From the NCBI GenBank assembly GCA_947448735.1, contig CANFOS010000002.1, forward strand, positions 124,001 through 188,000: a stretch of 64,000 nucleotides of DNA. The letters are read 5' to 3'. A program made the position numbers and the translations under genes. The stretch comes from Comamonadaceae bacterium. GTDB taxonomy: Bacteria; Pseudomonadota; Gammaproteobacteria; Burkholderiales; Burkholderiaceae_C. Below, piece by piece: positions 51,598 to 61,865 of the stretch (position 1 is the stretch's first letter; each line of letters starts with the position of its first letter). The notes beneath the pieces are model-generated. The model did not search any database. It was not told where the DNA came from and worked only from the letters and a program-made list of their open reading frames with translations.

Positions 51598-51710
51598 AGT
51601 GCTATATGATTTGTAGCTGATAGTGCATGTATTCATTGGCCTATAGCCCTAAATGAGCACCAAAGCAGCCTTGTTAACGCCAACTGACGGCCCAAGCCGT
51701 TTCATTTTTC

Positions 51711-53036
51711 ATGTCGCCACCTGCAGCCAGCCCGTTTGATGCCGCCAGACAGCATTTTGTAGAAGGCGTAGGCCACTACGAGGCGGGTCGCTACGCTCAG
51801 GCGCGGGTCAGTTTTGAAGCTTCCCTGGCGCTGTTGCCGGGCCGGGTGTCAACGCTGGGCAATCTGGGGGCGACGCTGGTCAAACTCGGGCAAGCGGAGG
51901 CGGCGCTGGTGCCGCTTGGCGAGGCGCTGGCCATCGATGCCCATGCGCTGGACGCGCTGTCGCACAAGGGGCTGGCGTTGGCCGAGCTGGGTCGCTACGC
52001 CGACGCGTTGGCTTGCCACGACGCCGTGCTGCGCCTGCAGGCAGACCACATTCCGGCCGCTTACCAGCGCAGCCTGATGCTCAAGCAGCTCGGGCGCTAC
52101 AAGGAAGCTGCGGACGCCACCAGCCGGGTCGTCGCGCTGGATGCAGACAATCTGCAGGCCTGGTGGCTGCGCGCCGAGCTGCTGCATCGGCTCGAGCAAC
52201 ACGACGCGGCGCTCGCGGCATTTGACCGATTGCTCGGCCTGGACCCCCTGCTGCACCGCGCCTGGAGCCAGAAGGCGGGCTTGCTCAACGACCTGGGCCG
52301 GCATGCCGAGGCACTGGCTGCATTTCAGCAAGCCCTGGCGCTTGGTGGAGACCCCGAACTGAACGGTTATTTCATCGCCTCACTGACCGGCCAGCAGGCG
52401 CCCAGCGCGCCGCCGCGCCAGTATGTGGCAGGCTTGTTTGACGACTATGCCGAAGACTTTGACAAGCATCTGGTCAACGTGCTGGGCTACCAGGCGCACC
52501 GGGTGCTGGTTGAAAATTTGCGGGGTGTTGGCAAAACCCATTACCGCTCTGCCCTGGACCTGGGTTGCGGCACCGGCCTGTGCGGGCCGCTGCTGCGCGG
52601 GCAGGTCAATCGGCTGGAGGGCGTGGACTTGTCTGGCCAGATGCTGGATAAGGCGCGTGCCCTTGGGGGGTATGACGCATTGGTTCAAGCCGACGTGGCC
52701 GAGCATTTACAAGCGACTGACCAGCGACACGACCTGCTGCTGTCTTGTGATGTGTTCATTTATGTGGGAGCGCTTGAGGCCGTGTTTGCAGGCGCAGCCC
52801 GCGTGCTGGAGCCGGGCGGCGTGTTCTGCTTTTCAGTCGAAAGCACAGACGATGCGCATGACTATCGCCTGATGCCCAGCCAGCGCTATGCGCATTCAGA
52901 GCGCTACCTGCGCAGCCTGGCTGCCAGTCAGGGTTTGACGGTGGTCAAAACGCTGGCGCAGCCCATCCGGCAAGACCAGCAGCAAAGCATTGACGGTTTG
53001 TATGTGTACCTTGTCAAGCCGGCGCCAGCGTCTTGA
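51711..53036 (+). CDS. TPR-repeat protein with C-terminal SAM methyltransferase domain
   Basis: Tandem TPRs, then ALDLGCGTGLCGPLLRGQVNRLEGVDLSGQML. Confidence 0.85.
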   Translation: MSPPAASPFDAARQHFVEGVGHYEAGRYAQARVSFEASLALLPGRVSTLGNLGATLVKLGQAEAALVPLGEALAIDAHALDALSHKGLALAELGRYADALACHDAVLRLQADHIPAAYQRSLMLKQLGRYKEAADATSRVVALDADNLQAWWLRAELLHRLEQHDAALAAFDRLLGLDPLLHRAWSQKAGLLNDLGRHAEALAAFQQALALGGDPELNGYFIASLTGQQAPSAPPRQYVAGLFDDYAEDFDKHLVNVLGYQAHRVLVENLRGVGKTHYRSALDLGCGTGLCGPLLRGQVNRLEGVDLSGQMLDKARALGGYDALVQADVAEHLQATDQRHDLLLSCDVFIYVGALEAVFAGAARVLEPGGVFCFSVESTDDAHDYRLMPSQRYAHSERYLRSLAASQGLTVVKTLAQPIRQDQQQSIDGLYVYLVKPAPAS

Positions 53037-53040
53037 GGGC

Positions 53041-53577
53041 CTACCGGCTCGCGCTTTGCAAAACCCAAGGCGTTGCCAGCACGGCCAGCAAACGAATCAG
53101 GGCCACATCGCGCGGCAGCCACTGCGCGCGGCCACCGAGGACATTGAAAGTGGCGGCGCAACGACCATCGACAAGCAGCGGCACATTGACCACGCCATGC
53201 AAACCCAGCGCTATGATGCGCGCGTGGTCGTCAAACACCGCGGTCAGCGCAGCATCACCTTCACCTATAAAAACCTCATGACGCAAGAGCAGTTGGCGTG
53301 ACCAGGGCGTCAGCGTTTTACGCTTCAGGCCCGCGACTGGGTAGGCCTGCAAGTTCGATGACCACAGGCGCTGCAGCTCAAACTCGCCCGCGCTGGCCGG
53401 CAGCGTGTCAACCTTGTTGACGGTTAACAGGCCATCGCCCAGCATGGCCTGACGCGCCCGCTCAATCACTGACAGGGCGGCATCAAAATGACTGGCCCGG
53501 GGCAGCGCCTCGCCCAGCAAGGCACATACCGCAGCCGGGAGTTGCAGGTCTTCTGATGCTGGATCTGCCGTCTTCAC
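53041..53577 (-). CDS. GAF-like domain protein
   Basis: IALGLHGVVNVPLLVDGRCAATFNVLGG, GAF-like pattern. Confidence 0.55.
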   Translation of the reverse strand: MKTADPASEDLQLPAAVCALLGEALPRASHFDAALSVIERARQAMLGDGLLTVNKVDTLPASAGEFELQRLWSSNLQAYPVAGLKRKTLTPWSRQLLLRHEVFIGEGDAALTAVFDDHARIIALGLHGVVNVPLLVDGRCAATFNVLGGRAQWLPRDVALIRLLAVLATPWVLQSASR

Positions 53578-53583
53578 CCGGTG

Positions 53584-54570
53584 TTACTCGTTTTTAATAC
53601 CCAGCTCACGGATGACTTTGCCGTAGCGGTCTGCGTCACGCTGCAACAGGCCTGCAAAGTCTTGCGGCGTGCTTCGCACCACCTCAACGCCAATCGCGTC
53701 CATGCGTGACTTGATGTCGGGTAAAGCCATGGCTTTGTTGATTTCAGCATTCAGCCTGCTGGCCATGTCTCTGGGCAAACCAACAGGCCCAAAAGCGCCG
53801 TACCAAACGCTCATCTCGTAGCCCGGCAAGGTCTCGCCTACCGTTGGTACATCAGGCAGCAGGGCCGACCGTTTGGCCTCTGTGACGGCCAGCAGGCGCA
53901 GCTTGCCTGACTTGACATGCGGCAGCGTTTGCGTGCCGGCAGAAAACAGCACCTGGGTTTGGTTGCCCACCGTGTCAAGCACGGCAGGTGCGCCTCCTTT
54001 GTACGGCACATGCAACATCTCAATACCGGCGGCTTTTTCAAACATCACCGCGGCAAGGTGGTTGGTGGAGCCAGGACCGGCTGTCGCGTAAGCCAGCTTG
54101 CCGGGGTTGGCTTTGGCGTAGGCAATGAATTCCTTGACGGTTTTAACCGGCACCGATGGGTTGACGACCAGGGTGTTGACCACGTTGGCAATTTGCGCAA
54201 TCGGGGTGAAGTCGTCAACCCCTTTAAAAGGCATGTTCGGCATCAGTCCCGGGTTCATGGCGTGCGTGCTCATGGAGCCGACCAGCAGGGTGTAACCGTC
54301 TGGTTTGGCTTTGGCCACCAGGTTCGAGCCAATATTGCCCGAAGCGCCCGCCTTGTTGTCAACAATGACGGTTTGGCCCATCGACTTGGTCAGTTGCTCA
54401 CTGAGCGTGCGGGCCAAAATGTCGGTTGAGCCGCCAGGCGCCCACGGCACGATGAGGGTGATCGTGCTTTCGGGCCAGGCGGCGCGCGCCCATGGCGAGA
54501 CGCCGCCCAACAAGGTGGCCGCAGAGGCCAGCACGGCATGGCGACGGGTGACTGAAAAAGAATGCGACAT
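53584..54570 (-). CDS. Bug/TctC family substrate-binding protein
   Basis: ITLIVPWAPGGSTDILARTLSEQLTKSMGQTVIVDNKAGASGNIGSNLVAKAKPDGYTLL. Confidence 0.93.
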   Translation of the reverse strand: MSHSFSVTRRHAVLASAATLLGGVSPWARAAWPESTITLIVPWAPGGSTDILARTLSEQLTKSMGQTVIVDNKAGASGNIGSNLVAKAKPDGYTLLVGSMSTHAMNPGLMPNMPFKGVDDFTPIAQIANVVNTLVVNPSVPVKTVKEFIAYAKANPGKLAYATAGPGSTNHLAAVMFEKAAGIEMLHVPYKGGAPAVLDTVGNQTQVLFSAGTQTLPHVKSGKLRLLAVTEAKRSALLPDVPTVGETLPGYEMSVWYGAFGPVGLPRDMASRLNAEINKAMALPDIKSRMDAIGVEVVRSTPQDFAGLLQRDADRYGKVIRELGIKNE

Positions 54571-54624
54571 GTTGAAGCTCCTTGACTTGAGAATAATGTG
54601 TTGGTTGATGGAGCACGACGAGAA

Positions 54625-56460
54625 CTAACGTCCCACCGCGTAGCCCTGCATGCCGCGCGGGTTGGCGGCTGCCCGCAGCACAAGCCGGCCCTGCGCATCA
54701 CGGCTGCGGCTGCAAGCCGACAGGCGGCTTTCAGACCAGGCTTCTCCGACTTTCACCTCATGCCCGGCAGCGCGCAGCTCGTCCAGCACCGCTGGTGAAA
54801 AACGCGACTCTATCGTCAACCGGTTCAGCACGGTCTGACGCGGCCAAAAAGACGACGGTCCGTGGTCTACATGCCAGGCGGGGGCGTCAATCGCCTCTTG
54901 CAGGTTCATGCCGTGCACTGCGTGACGCAGAAAAAATGCGGTCGACCACTGGTCTTGCTGGTCGCCACCCGGCGTGCCAAACACCATGTAGGGCTCACCA
55001 TCGCGCAGGGCCAGTGATGGCGACAGCGTGGTGCACGGCGCAACGCCAGGGGCCAGGCTGTTGGGCAAGCCGTCATCCAGCCAGGTCATTTGCAGGCGGG
55101 TGTTGATGGCAAAACCGAGTGCCGGCACCACCGGGCTGGACGACAACCAGCCGCCTGATGGGGTCACGGCCACCATGTTCCCGTGCTTGTCGATGACATC
55201 AATGTGGCAGGTATCGCCCACAAACACTTCGCGCTCGGCCCATTCAGACACGGGCGGCAGCGCTGCAAATGTCGGCTCACCGATGCCGAAGCGGGTGTCT
55301 GCCGTCAGCAGGGTGCGCAGGCTCACAGCAAGATCGGGTAGGCGCGCTGCGTTGGCGTTGGGCGCGCCCGCTTGCAGAACCTGCGAGGCCCTTTGGCCAA
55401 CACCTTGCCAGCGTTTGAGCAGATAGTCATTTGACAGCAATGCCGTCTGGTCTTGCGCCGACGCGCCCGGCGCAGTGCCGTACCAGGCCAGCCGGTCGGC
55501 CAGTGCCAGTTTGGCCGCTTCTGCAATGCGGTGTACAAATCCGGCGCTGTCAGGTGCGTGGTTTTCAAGCCCCGCATGTTTGAGCATGCCCAGTTGCTCT
55601 AGCAGGGTCGGCCCCTGGCTCCAGAAGCCGCACTTGGCCAGCGTGTAGCGACCAAAGTCAAGGCACAAGGGCGCTTCAATTTTGGTTTGCCAGCGCGCCA
55701 TGTCCTCATAGCGCAGCAGGCCGCTGTGCGCTTGCCCGGTACCGTCAACGACTTGTTCCGTGCGGTAAAAATGATCAATCTCTTTGGCCACAAAACCCTG
55801 GTACCAGGCTGTGCTGGCGGCATCAATCACCTCGCTGCGGGTGGCGCCTTGGCTTTGCGCGAGCCGGATTAATTTTTCGTAGGTAGCAGCCAGTGCAGGC
55901 TGTGTGAACAAGGCGCCAGGTGCGGGGACCTTGCCGTCGGGTAACCAAACGCGCGCTGACGAATGCCAGTGCTGCCTGAAGAGGTCTTGCACCGCCACAA
56001 TCGCCTGCACCGCCCGGCCAACCAAGGGGTAACCGTCGCGTGCATAGCCAATGGCAGGGGCCAACACATCGGCCAACGGCCATGTGCCGTGATCGCGCAG
56101 CAATGTCATCCACGCGCCAAAAGCACCTGGCACGGTGGCCGGCAACAGACCGATGCCGGGCACTTGCGCCAGGCCCATGGCGCGAAAAGCCGCGCTGCTC
56201 GCAGCCATGGGCGCAACACCTTGGCCGCACACTGACAGCATCCGTTTTTCGCGCTCGCTCCACAGCAACATGGGCGCTTCACCGCCTGGGCCATTGAGGT
56301 GCGGCTCCACCACCTGAAGCACAAAGCCGCCGGCCACCGCTGCGTCAAAGGCGTTGCCACCACGCTCAAGCACGCCCATGGCCGTTTGCGAGGCCAGCCA
56401 GTGCGTGGACGCGGCAACGCCATAGGTCCCAGTGATCTCGGGGCGGGTGGTGAAACTCAT
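54625..56460 (-). CDS. Gamma-glutamyltransferase family protein
   Basis: HWLASQTAMGVLERGGNAFDAAVAGGFVLQVVEPHLNGPGGEAPML, GDTCHIDVIDKHGNMVAVTPSGGW; start at ATG 56460. Confidence 0.9.
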   Translation of the reverse strand: MSFTTRPEITGTYGVAASTHWLASQTAMGVLERGGNAFDAAVAGGFVLQVVEPHLNGPGGEAPMLLWSEREKRMLSVCGQGVAPMAASSAAFRAMGLAQVPGIGLLPATVPGAFGAWMTLLRDHGTWPLADVLAPAIGYARDGYPLVGRAVQAIVAVQDLFRQHWHSSARVWLPDGKVPAPGALFTQPALAATYEKLIRLAQSQGATRSEVIDAASTAWYQGFVAKEIDHFYRTEQVVDGTGQAHSGLLRYEDMARWQTKIEAPLCLDFGRYTLAKCGFWSQGPTLLEQLGMLKHAGLENHAPDSAGFVHRIAEAAKLALADRLAWYGTAPGASAQDQTALLSNDYLLKRWQGVGQRASQVLQAGAPNANAARLPDLAVSLRTLLTADTRFGIGEPTFAALPPVSEWAEREVFVGDTCHIDVIDKHGNMVAVTPSGGWLSSSPVVPALGFAINTRLQMTWLDDGLPNSLAPGVAPCTTLSPSLALRDGEPYMVFGTPGGDQQDQWSTAFFLRHAVHGMNLQEAIDAPAWHVDHGPSSFWPRQTVLNRLTIESRFSPAVLDELRAAGHEVKVGEAWSESRLSACSRSRDAQGRLVLRAAANPRGMQGYAVGR

Positions 56461-56519
56461 AGGATGGGGCGGGCGGGAGAAGGTGATGCCAACAGGCACT
56501 CTAAGTGTACTTACGAAAT

Positions 56520-57941
56520 TCAGCGCATCGCATCTCTTATTCGCGCAAATACCTGCCAGAACGCAGCGTCTTGCGTGGTGGCAAAGTTGATCCGCATCAG
56601 GGTTGAGGGCTGCTGTGTTGCGTGAAACAGCGCACCGGGTGCCAGCAAATAGCCTTCGTCCAGCATGCGTTGGGCCAGCAATTCGGTATCGATCCCCGTG
56701 TCCACCCAGCCAAACAGGCCTGCGGGATCTGCGGCAAAGCTGCAACCGTGGGCCAGCGCCAGCCGGGCTGACCGGGCTCTGGCCAGGTCCAGACGGCTGC
56801 GGATCCGCTCGGCATGGCGGCGCAACTGGCCTTGGTCGATACACCAGGCCAGCGCTTTTTCAAGCAGGGCGGGCGTGGTCAGCGAGGCCAGCAGTTTGGT
56901 GTCCAGCAGGCGTTCAAACAGGCCAGTGGGCGCGGCGATGTAGCCCACCCGCCAGCCAGGCGCCAGTATTTTGGCGAAACCGCTCACGTAGATCGTGCGC
57001 TGCAAACCGTCCAGCGCGCACAGCCGGGTGGCGTGCTCGGCCGCCAGGTGGCTGTAGGTATCGTCTTCCAGAATATGAAAGTCATGCGTGTTGGCCAGTT
57101 GCAGCACACGGTGGGCGCTGCCGGGCGTGAGGCAATAGCCGGTGGGGTTGTGCAGCACGCTGACGCTGACAAACAGCTTGGGCGCATGCAGTTTGCAGTA
57201 GCTCGCCATCACGCCCAAGTCTGGCCCGGCAGCAGTGCGCGGCACCGGCAAAATGCGCATGCCCAGTGCATTGAGCCGCGCAAACTCAATCGCCCAGCCC
57301 GGCTCTTCCACCATCACGAAGTCGCCAGCGCGCAGCAGGGTGCGGCTGACAATGTCCAGCGCATGGGTGGCACCGACGGTGGTGATGATCTGCTCAGGCG
57401 CGGCATGAACGTTCAGGCCATCCAGCTTTTTTGACAACGCGCGGCGCAGGCCGCTGTCTCCGGCAGGCTCGCCATAGCGCAATGACAAGTCATGCAGTTC
57501 CTTGGCGCCGGTGTAACGCCGCACGGCAGAGGCTAAAAACGTGGTTTCCAGCCAATCGGACGGAAACACGCCCATGCCGGGCTGCGGCTTGCTGCTGACG
57601 CCATGAAACATCCCGCGAATGAGCGCTGTGGCGTTGACGGGATTGTGCTGCAGCGACAGGTTGTGTGCTATTGAATCAGGAGCTGCTCGCCCAACATTTT
57701 GTTGGTCTGACGCCATATTTCGGACATAAAAACCACGGTTTTTGCGAGCCTCGACCAGCCCTTGGGCCAGCAGCTGGTCATAAGCGGCCACCACGGTGGA
57801 GGCGCTGACGCCCTGTTGCTGGGCGCACTGGCGCACCGACGGCAGGCGTGCACCGCTGGCCAGCAGCCGGCTTTTGATGCGTTCGGCAAAGCGGTTGGCC
57901 AGTTGCTCGGTGAGCGACTGGGAGGCGGTTCTCATCAGCAT
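56520..57941 (-). CDS. MocR-type regulator (GntR wHTH plus aminotransferase domain)
   Basis: N-terminal GntR HTH (LPSVRQCAQQQGVSASTVVAAYDQLLAQGLVEARKNRGFYV), fold-type I PLP domain. Confidence 0.92.
   Translation of the reverse strand: MLMRTASQSLTEQLANRFAERIKSRLLASGARLPSVRQCAQQQGVSASTVVAAYDQLLAQGLVEARKNRGFYVRNMASDQQNVGRAAPDSIAHNLSLQHNPVNATALIRGMFHGVSSKPQPGMGVFPSDWLETTFLASAVRRYTGAKELHDLSLRYGEPAGDSGLRRALSKKLDGLNVHAAPEQIITTVGATHALDIVSRTLLRAGDFVMVEEPGWAIEFARLNALGMRILPVPRTAAGPDLGVMASYCKLHAPKLFVSVSVLHNPTGYCLTPGSAHRVLQLANTHDFHILEDDTYSHLAAEHATRLCALDGLQRTIYVSGFAKILAPGWRVGYIAAPTGLFERLLDTKLLASLTTPALLEKALAWCIDQGQLRRHAERIRSRLDLARARSARLALAHGCSFAADPAGLFGWVDTGIDTELLAQRMLDEGYLLAPGALFHATQQPSTLMRINFATTQDAAFWQVFARIRDAMR
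57666..57712 (+). repeat. Dispersed repeat family A inside MocR-type gene linker
   Basis: TGCTATtgaatcaggAGCTgctcGCCCaacattttgttggtctga. Confidence 0.7.
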
Positions 57942-57990
57942 GAGGCGGTCCTTTGAGGGGGTGTTCAGCCGTGTACCGGTATGTCAACCA

Positions 57991-58023
57991 GTACAGTTTT
58001 CATCAATGTATCTTGAACTGTAT
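57991..58023. promoter_or_regulatory. Candidate MocR operator in divergent promoter region
   Basis: GTACAGTT (57991-57998) and AACTGTAT (58016-58023), inverted 7/8 match. Confidence 0.4.
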
Positions 58024-58098
58024 GGGTAGTGTGTTGATAACAACTATAAAGTCAGACCCATGAATTGGCAATTTCCTGACCTGACGGGCGCTTGACGC

Positions 58099-59028
58099 AT
58101 GACGACCCGAGCAGTTGACACGGCAGTGGTGGCCAGAGGCCTGTGGCTGGGCCTTCTGGGCATTGTGATTTTTTCAGTCACCCTGCCCATGACGCGTCTG
58201 GCCGCGGGTACGCCGGAGGCGCCCCAAATGTCGGGCGTGTTTATCGCCATGGGGCGGGCCACGGTGGCGGCTGTGTTGTCTGCTGCCCTGTTGTTTTTCA
58301 CCCGCGCGCCCTGGCCTGCTCGAGCCGACTGGCTGCCACTGGCCATCACCGCCGGTGGCGTGGTGTTTGGTTTTCCGCTGCTGACCTCGGTTGCCATGCG
58401 TCATGTAGAAGCCATGCATGCCAGCGTGATTGTGGGCGTGTTGCCGCTGGCCACCGCTGCTGTGGGTGCCTTGCTGCATCGCCAGCGGCCATCGGTGGGC
58501 TTTTGGTTGTGCGCAGCTGCGGGCAGCGCGCTGGTGGTGGTGTTTGCGGTGCTGCGGTCGGGCCAGGCAATCGGCACGTTTGCCATCAGTTTTGCAGACT
58601 TGCTGCTGCTGGCCGCCATGCTGTTCGCGGCGGTGGGCTACTGCTACGGCGGCAGGCTGGCCGGCCATATGCGCGCTGACCATGTGATTTGCTGGGCGCT
58701 GCTGCTGTCATTGCCGCTGACCCTGCCGTTGGCTGTTTATTCATGGCCAGAGCATGGCGTCAAGCCAACGGCCTGGCTGGGCTTTGCTTACCTGGCGGTA
58801 TTTTCGATGTGGCTGGGCTTTTTTGCCTGGTACCGGGGGCTGGCCCTGGGTGGTGCGGTGCGGGTCAGTCAGGTACAACTGGTACAACCGTTTTTGTCGA
58901 TGCTGTTTGCCGTGCCCTTGCTTGGCGAGAGGCTGGATGCCGTCACGGTCGGTTTTGGCCTGGCGGTTGTTGCCACGGTTTTTTTGGGTAAAAAGATGCC
59001 GGTGGGCACCGCAAGTGGAAGGAACTAA
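58099..59028 (+). CDS. EamA/DMT superfamily transporter
   Basis: Ten-TM EamA pattern, VSQVQLVQPFLSMLFAVPLLGERL. Confidence 0.9.
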   Translation: MTTRAVDTAVVARGLWLGLLGIVIFSVTLPMTRLAAGTPEAPQMSGVFIAMGRATVAAVLSAALLFFTRAPWPARADWLPLAITAGGVVFGFPLLTSVAMRHVEAMHASVIVGVLPLATAAVGALLHRQRPSVGFWLCAAAGSALVVVFAVLRSGQAIGTFAISFADLLLLAAMLFAAVGYCYGGRLAGHMRADHVICWALLLSLPLTLPLAVYSWPEHGVKPTAWLGFAYLAVFSMWLGFFAWYRGLALGGAVRVSQVQLVQPFLSMLFAVPLLGERLDAVTVGFGLAVVATVFLGKKMPVGTASGRN

Positions 59029-59030
59029 AA

Positions 59031-60218
59031 ATGAAATGGACACAGGCGCAGCGCGCTGAAAAAATGAACCCCTCAGTGATCCGGGAGATCCTGAAGGTCA
59101 CTGAAAAGCCCGGCATCATCAGCTTTGCAGGTGGGCTGCCGTCGCCCAAAACATTTCCGATCGACGCGTTTGCAGCGGCCTGCGCCAAGGTCTTGTCAAC
59201 CGACGGCGAGGCGGCGTTGCAATACGCTGCCAGCGAAGGCTATGCGCCGCTGCGCGAATGGGTTGCCGCTTCTTTGCCGTGGGAGGTCGACCCGGCGCAG
59301 GTGCTGATCACCACAGGCAGCCAGCAGGCGCTGGACCTGATTGCCAAAATCCTGATCGACAAAGGCTCAAAAGTGCTGGTTGAAACACCGACGTACTTAG
59401 GCGCCTTGCAGGCCTTCACGCCGATGGAGCCCAACTACGTCAGCGTGGCCAGCGACGGGGAAGGCATTGACATCGGCGACTTGAAGGCCAAGGCCAAAGA
59501 CGCCCGTTTTTTATATGTGCTGCCAAACTTTCAGAACCCCACCGGCAACTCGATGAGCCAGGCGCGTCGCGCGTCGCTGAGCGCTGCCGCTGCGCAACTG
59601 GCCCTGCCGATTGTCGAAGACAACCCCTACGGTGATTTGTGGTTTGACACGCCCCCGCCTTTGCCGCTGACCGCCCGCAATCCGGATGGCTGCATCTACA
59701 TGGGCAGCTTTAGCAAAACACTGGCACCCGGTTTGCGCCTGGGTTTTCTGGTCGCGCCCAAAGCGTTGTACCCCAAGCTGCTGCAAGCCAAGCAGGCCGC
59801 CGATTTGCACACGCCCAGCTTTAACCAGCGCATGGTGGCCGAGGTACTGAAAGGCAATTTTCTGGATCGCCACGTGCCGACCATTCGCGCCCTGTACAAA
59901 TCTCAGCGCGACGCCATGCTGGCCGCCCTGAACAAGCACCTGGCGGGCAGTGGCGTGAGCTGGAACACGCCCGACGGCGGCATGTTTTTATGGCTCAAAC
60001 TGCCTGATGGCATGAACGCTGTCGATCTGCTGCCCCTAGCCGTTGAGCGCCATGTGGCCTATGTGCCGGGCGCGGCTTTTTATGCCGACACACCACAGCT
60101 GAGCACCCTCAGGCTGTCGTTTGTGACGGCGAGTGTGGATCAGATCAACACCGGCATTGCTGCATTGGCCGATGTTTTCAAAGCACACATGAAAGAACAG
60201 AAAGAACAAACAGCATGA
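59031..60218 (+). CDS. PLP-dependent aminotransferase (2-aminoadipate aminotransferase-like)
   Basis: IISFAGGLPSPKTFPIDAF, LPNFQNPTGNSMS, YMGSFSKTLAPGLRLGFLVAP. Confidence 0.92.
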   Translation: MKWTQAQRAEKMNPSVIREILKVTEKPGIISFAGGLPSPKTFPIDAFAAACAKVLSTDGEAALQYAASEGYAPLREWVAASLPWEVDPAQVLITTGSQQALDLIAKILIDKGSKVLVETPTYLGALQAFTPMEPNYVSVASDGEGIDIGDLKAKAKDARFLYVLPNFQNPTGNSMSQARRASLSAAAAQLALPIVEDNPYGDLWFDTPPPLPLTARNPDGCIYMGSFSKTLAPGLRLGFLVAPKALYPKLLQAKQAADLHTPSFNQRMVAEVLKGNFLDRHVPTIRALYKSQRDAMLAALNKHLAGSGVSWNTPDGGMFLWLKLPDGMNAVDLLPLAVERHVAYVPGAAFYADTPQLSTLRLSFVTASVDQINTGIAALADVFKAHMKEQKEQTA

Positions 60219-60928
60219 GTCAACCCAAAAAACTCAAAATCTGGGGCCGCATGAGCTCCATCAATGTCAAAAAAGCAGTCTGGGCAGCGCAAGAGCTGGG
60301 CCTGGACTTTGAACGCCATGAAGCCGGTGGTGTGCATGGCGTGGTGAAAACACCTGCGTATGTTGCGCTGAATCCGAATTCGCAAATACCTGTGTTGCAA
60401 GATGAGGACTATGTGCTGTGGGAATCGAATGTGATCACCCGCTACTTGTGCGCCACATACAGCGCCGCCACGCGTGTCGCTTCGCGTACTGCGCTGCCCC
60501 CCGAGGGGGCCGTGCCTGGCTTGGGGCGGCCCGGCGCGTCGGCGCACTCGCTGTACCCCAGCGACCTGCAAGAGCGCTTTGACGCCGAACGCTGGATGGA
60601 ATGGCAACAAACCATGGTCAACCCCGCCAGTCGTAACGGCTTTTGGCATTTGATCCGGCTGCCTGCCGAGCAGCGCGACATGGCTTTGGTCGTCCAGTCG
60701 AACGCCCTGGTCGAGCCCTTGATGGCGATCCTGGACGCGCATCTGGCCACCCGCAGCTTCATGGTGGGTGAGCGTTTCACCATGGCTGATATTCCACTGG
60801 GCTGCGAGGTGCAGCGCTGGTTTGGCCTGCCGCAAGCGCGTGAAAAGCGGCCGCATATTGAGCGCTGGTTTGCCTCGCTGTTAGCCCGGCCTGCGGCCAA
60901 GGGCGTGCTCGATTTGCCATTGGCTTGA
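60215..60928 (+). CDS. Glutathione S-transferase family protein
   Basis: SSINVKKAVWAAQELGLDFERHEAGG, NSQIPVLQDEDYVLWESNVITRYL; contains an in-frame repeat insert. Confidence 0.9.
   Translation: MSQPKKLKIWGRMSSINVKKAVWAAQELGLDFERHEAGGVHGVVKTPAYVALNPNSQIPVLQDEDYVLWESNVITRYLCATYSAATRVASRTALPPEGAVPGLGRPGASAHSLYPSDLQERFDAERWMEWQQTMVNPASRNGFWHLIRLPAEQRDMALVVQSNALVEPLMAILDAHLATRSFMVGERFTMADIPLGCEVQRWFGLPQAREKRPHIERWFASLLARPAAKGVLDLPLA
60469..60546 (+). repeat. Dispersed repeat family B (CCCCCCGAGGGGG core) inside GST gene
   Basis: GTCGCTTCGCGTACTGCGCTGCCCCCCGAGGGGGCCGTGCCTGGCTTGGGGCGGCCCGGCG; same core in leuS at 36876-36960. Confidence 0.7.
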
Positions 60929-60938
60929 AAGGCGCCTG

Positions 60939-61865
60939 ATGCAACCACGCCCTTTCAAACAAGTCGATGTTTTTACTTCAACGCCCTACCTGGGTAACCC
61001 GGTCGCTGTGGTTCTAGAGGGCGATGGCCTGAGCGATGCAGAGATGGCGAGTTTTGCCCGCTGGACCAATTTATCCGAAACCACCTTTGTGCTGCCTGCA
61101 CTTGACCCCTTGGCCGATTACCGCCTGCGCATCTTCACGCCGGGCATTGAATTGCCCTTTGCGGGCCATCCCACGCTGGGCAGTTGTCATGCCTGGCTGG
61201 AGGCCGGCGGGCAGCCTCAAAACAAAGATGTCATCGTGCAGGAGTGTGCGAAAGGCCTGGTCAAAATTCGCCGCGACGGGTCGGGCAAGCGCTTGGCTCA
61301 TCGACTCGCTTTTGCAGCCCCTGAATTGAGCCGCTCTGCCCCCAGCCCGGTGGTGCTGGCGCAGGTGGCGGCAGCCCTCGGCATCAAGCCCGCGCAGGTC
61401 ACCGCGGCGCAGCTGCTGGACAACGGCCCGGTATGGCTGGGCTTGCTGCTGGACCAACCCGAGACGGTTTTGCAGATCATGCCCAACCACCAAGCCTTGG
61501 CCAAACTGGGTGTCAAGGTCGGTGTGGCGGGCATCTACCCGGTGGGCGCAGCGACGCCGCTGATTGCCAGAGCCAATCGGGAGGCCAAAGCTTTCGCGCA
61601 CGACCAGCCGGACATCGCCCCCGATCTGGAGGTGCGGGCCTTTGCCGCCAGCATCGGCATCAACGAAGACCCGGTGACCGGCAGCCTGAACGCCAGCCTG
61701 GCGCAATGGCTGATGGCCGAGGGCATCATGCCAGCGCAGTACACCGCCGCACAGGGCGCATGCGTCAACCGCGCAGGACAAATTGACTTGCAGCGGGACG
61801 CGCAGGGGCAGCTATGGGTGGGCGGGCAGTCGGTCACGTGCATCAGCGGGACAGTCACGCTGTGA
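60939..61865 (+). CDS. PhzF family phenazine biosynthesis-like protein
   Basis: VDVFTSTPYLGNPVAVVLEGDGLSDAEMASFARWTNLSETTFVL, ELPFAGHPTLGS. Confidence 0.92.
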   Translation: MQPRPFKQVDVFTSTPYLGNPVAVVLEGDGLSDAEMASFARWTNLSETTFVLPALDPLADYRLRIFTPGIELPFAGHPTLGSCHAWLEAGGQPQNKDVIVQECAKGLVKIRRDGSGKRLAHRLAFAAPELSRSAPSPVVLAQVAAALGIKPAQVTAAQLLDNGPVWLGLLLDQPETVLQIMPNHQALAKLGVKVGVAGIYPVGAATPLIARANREAKAFAHDQPDIAPDLEVRAFAASIGINEDPVTGSLNASLAQWLMAEGIMPAQYTAAQGACVNRAGQIDLQRDAQGQLWVGGQSVTCISGTVTL

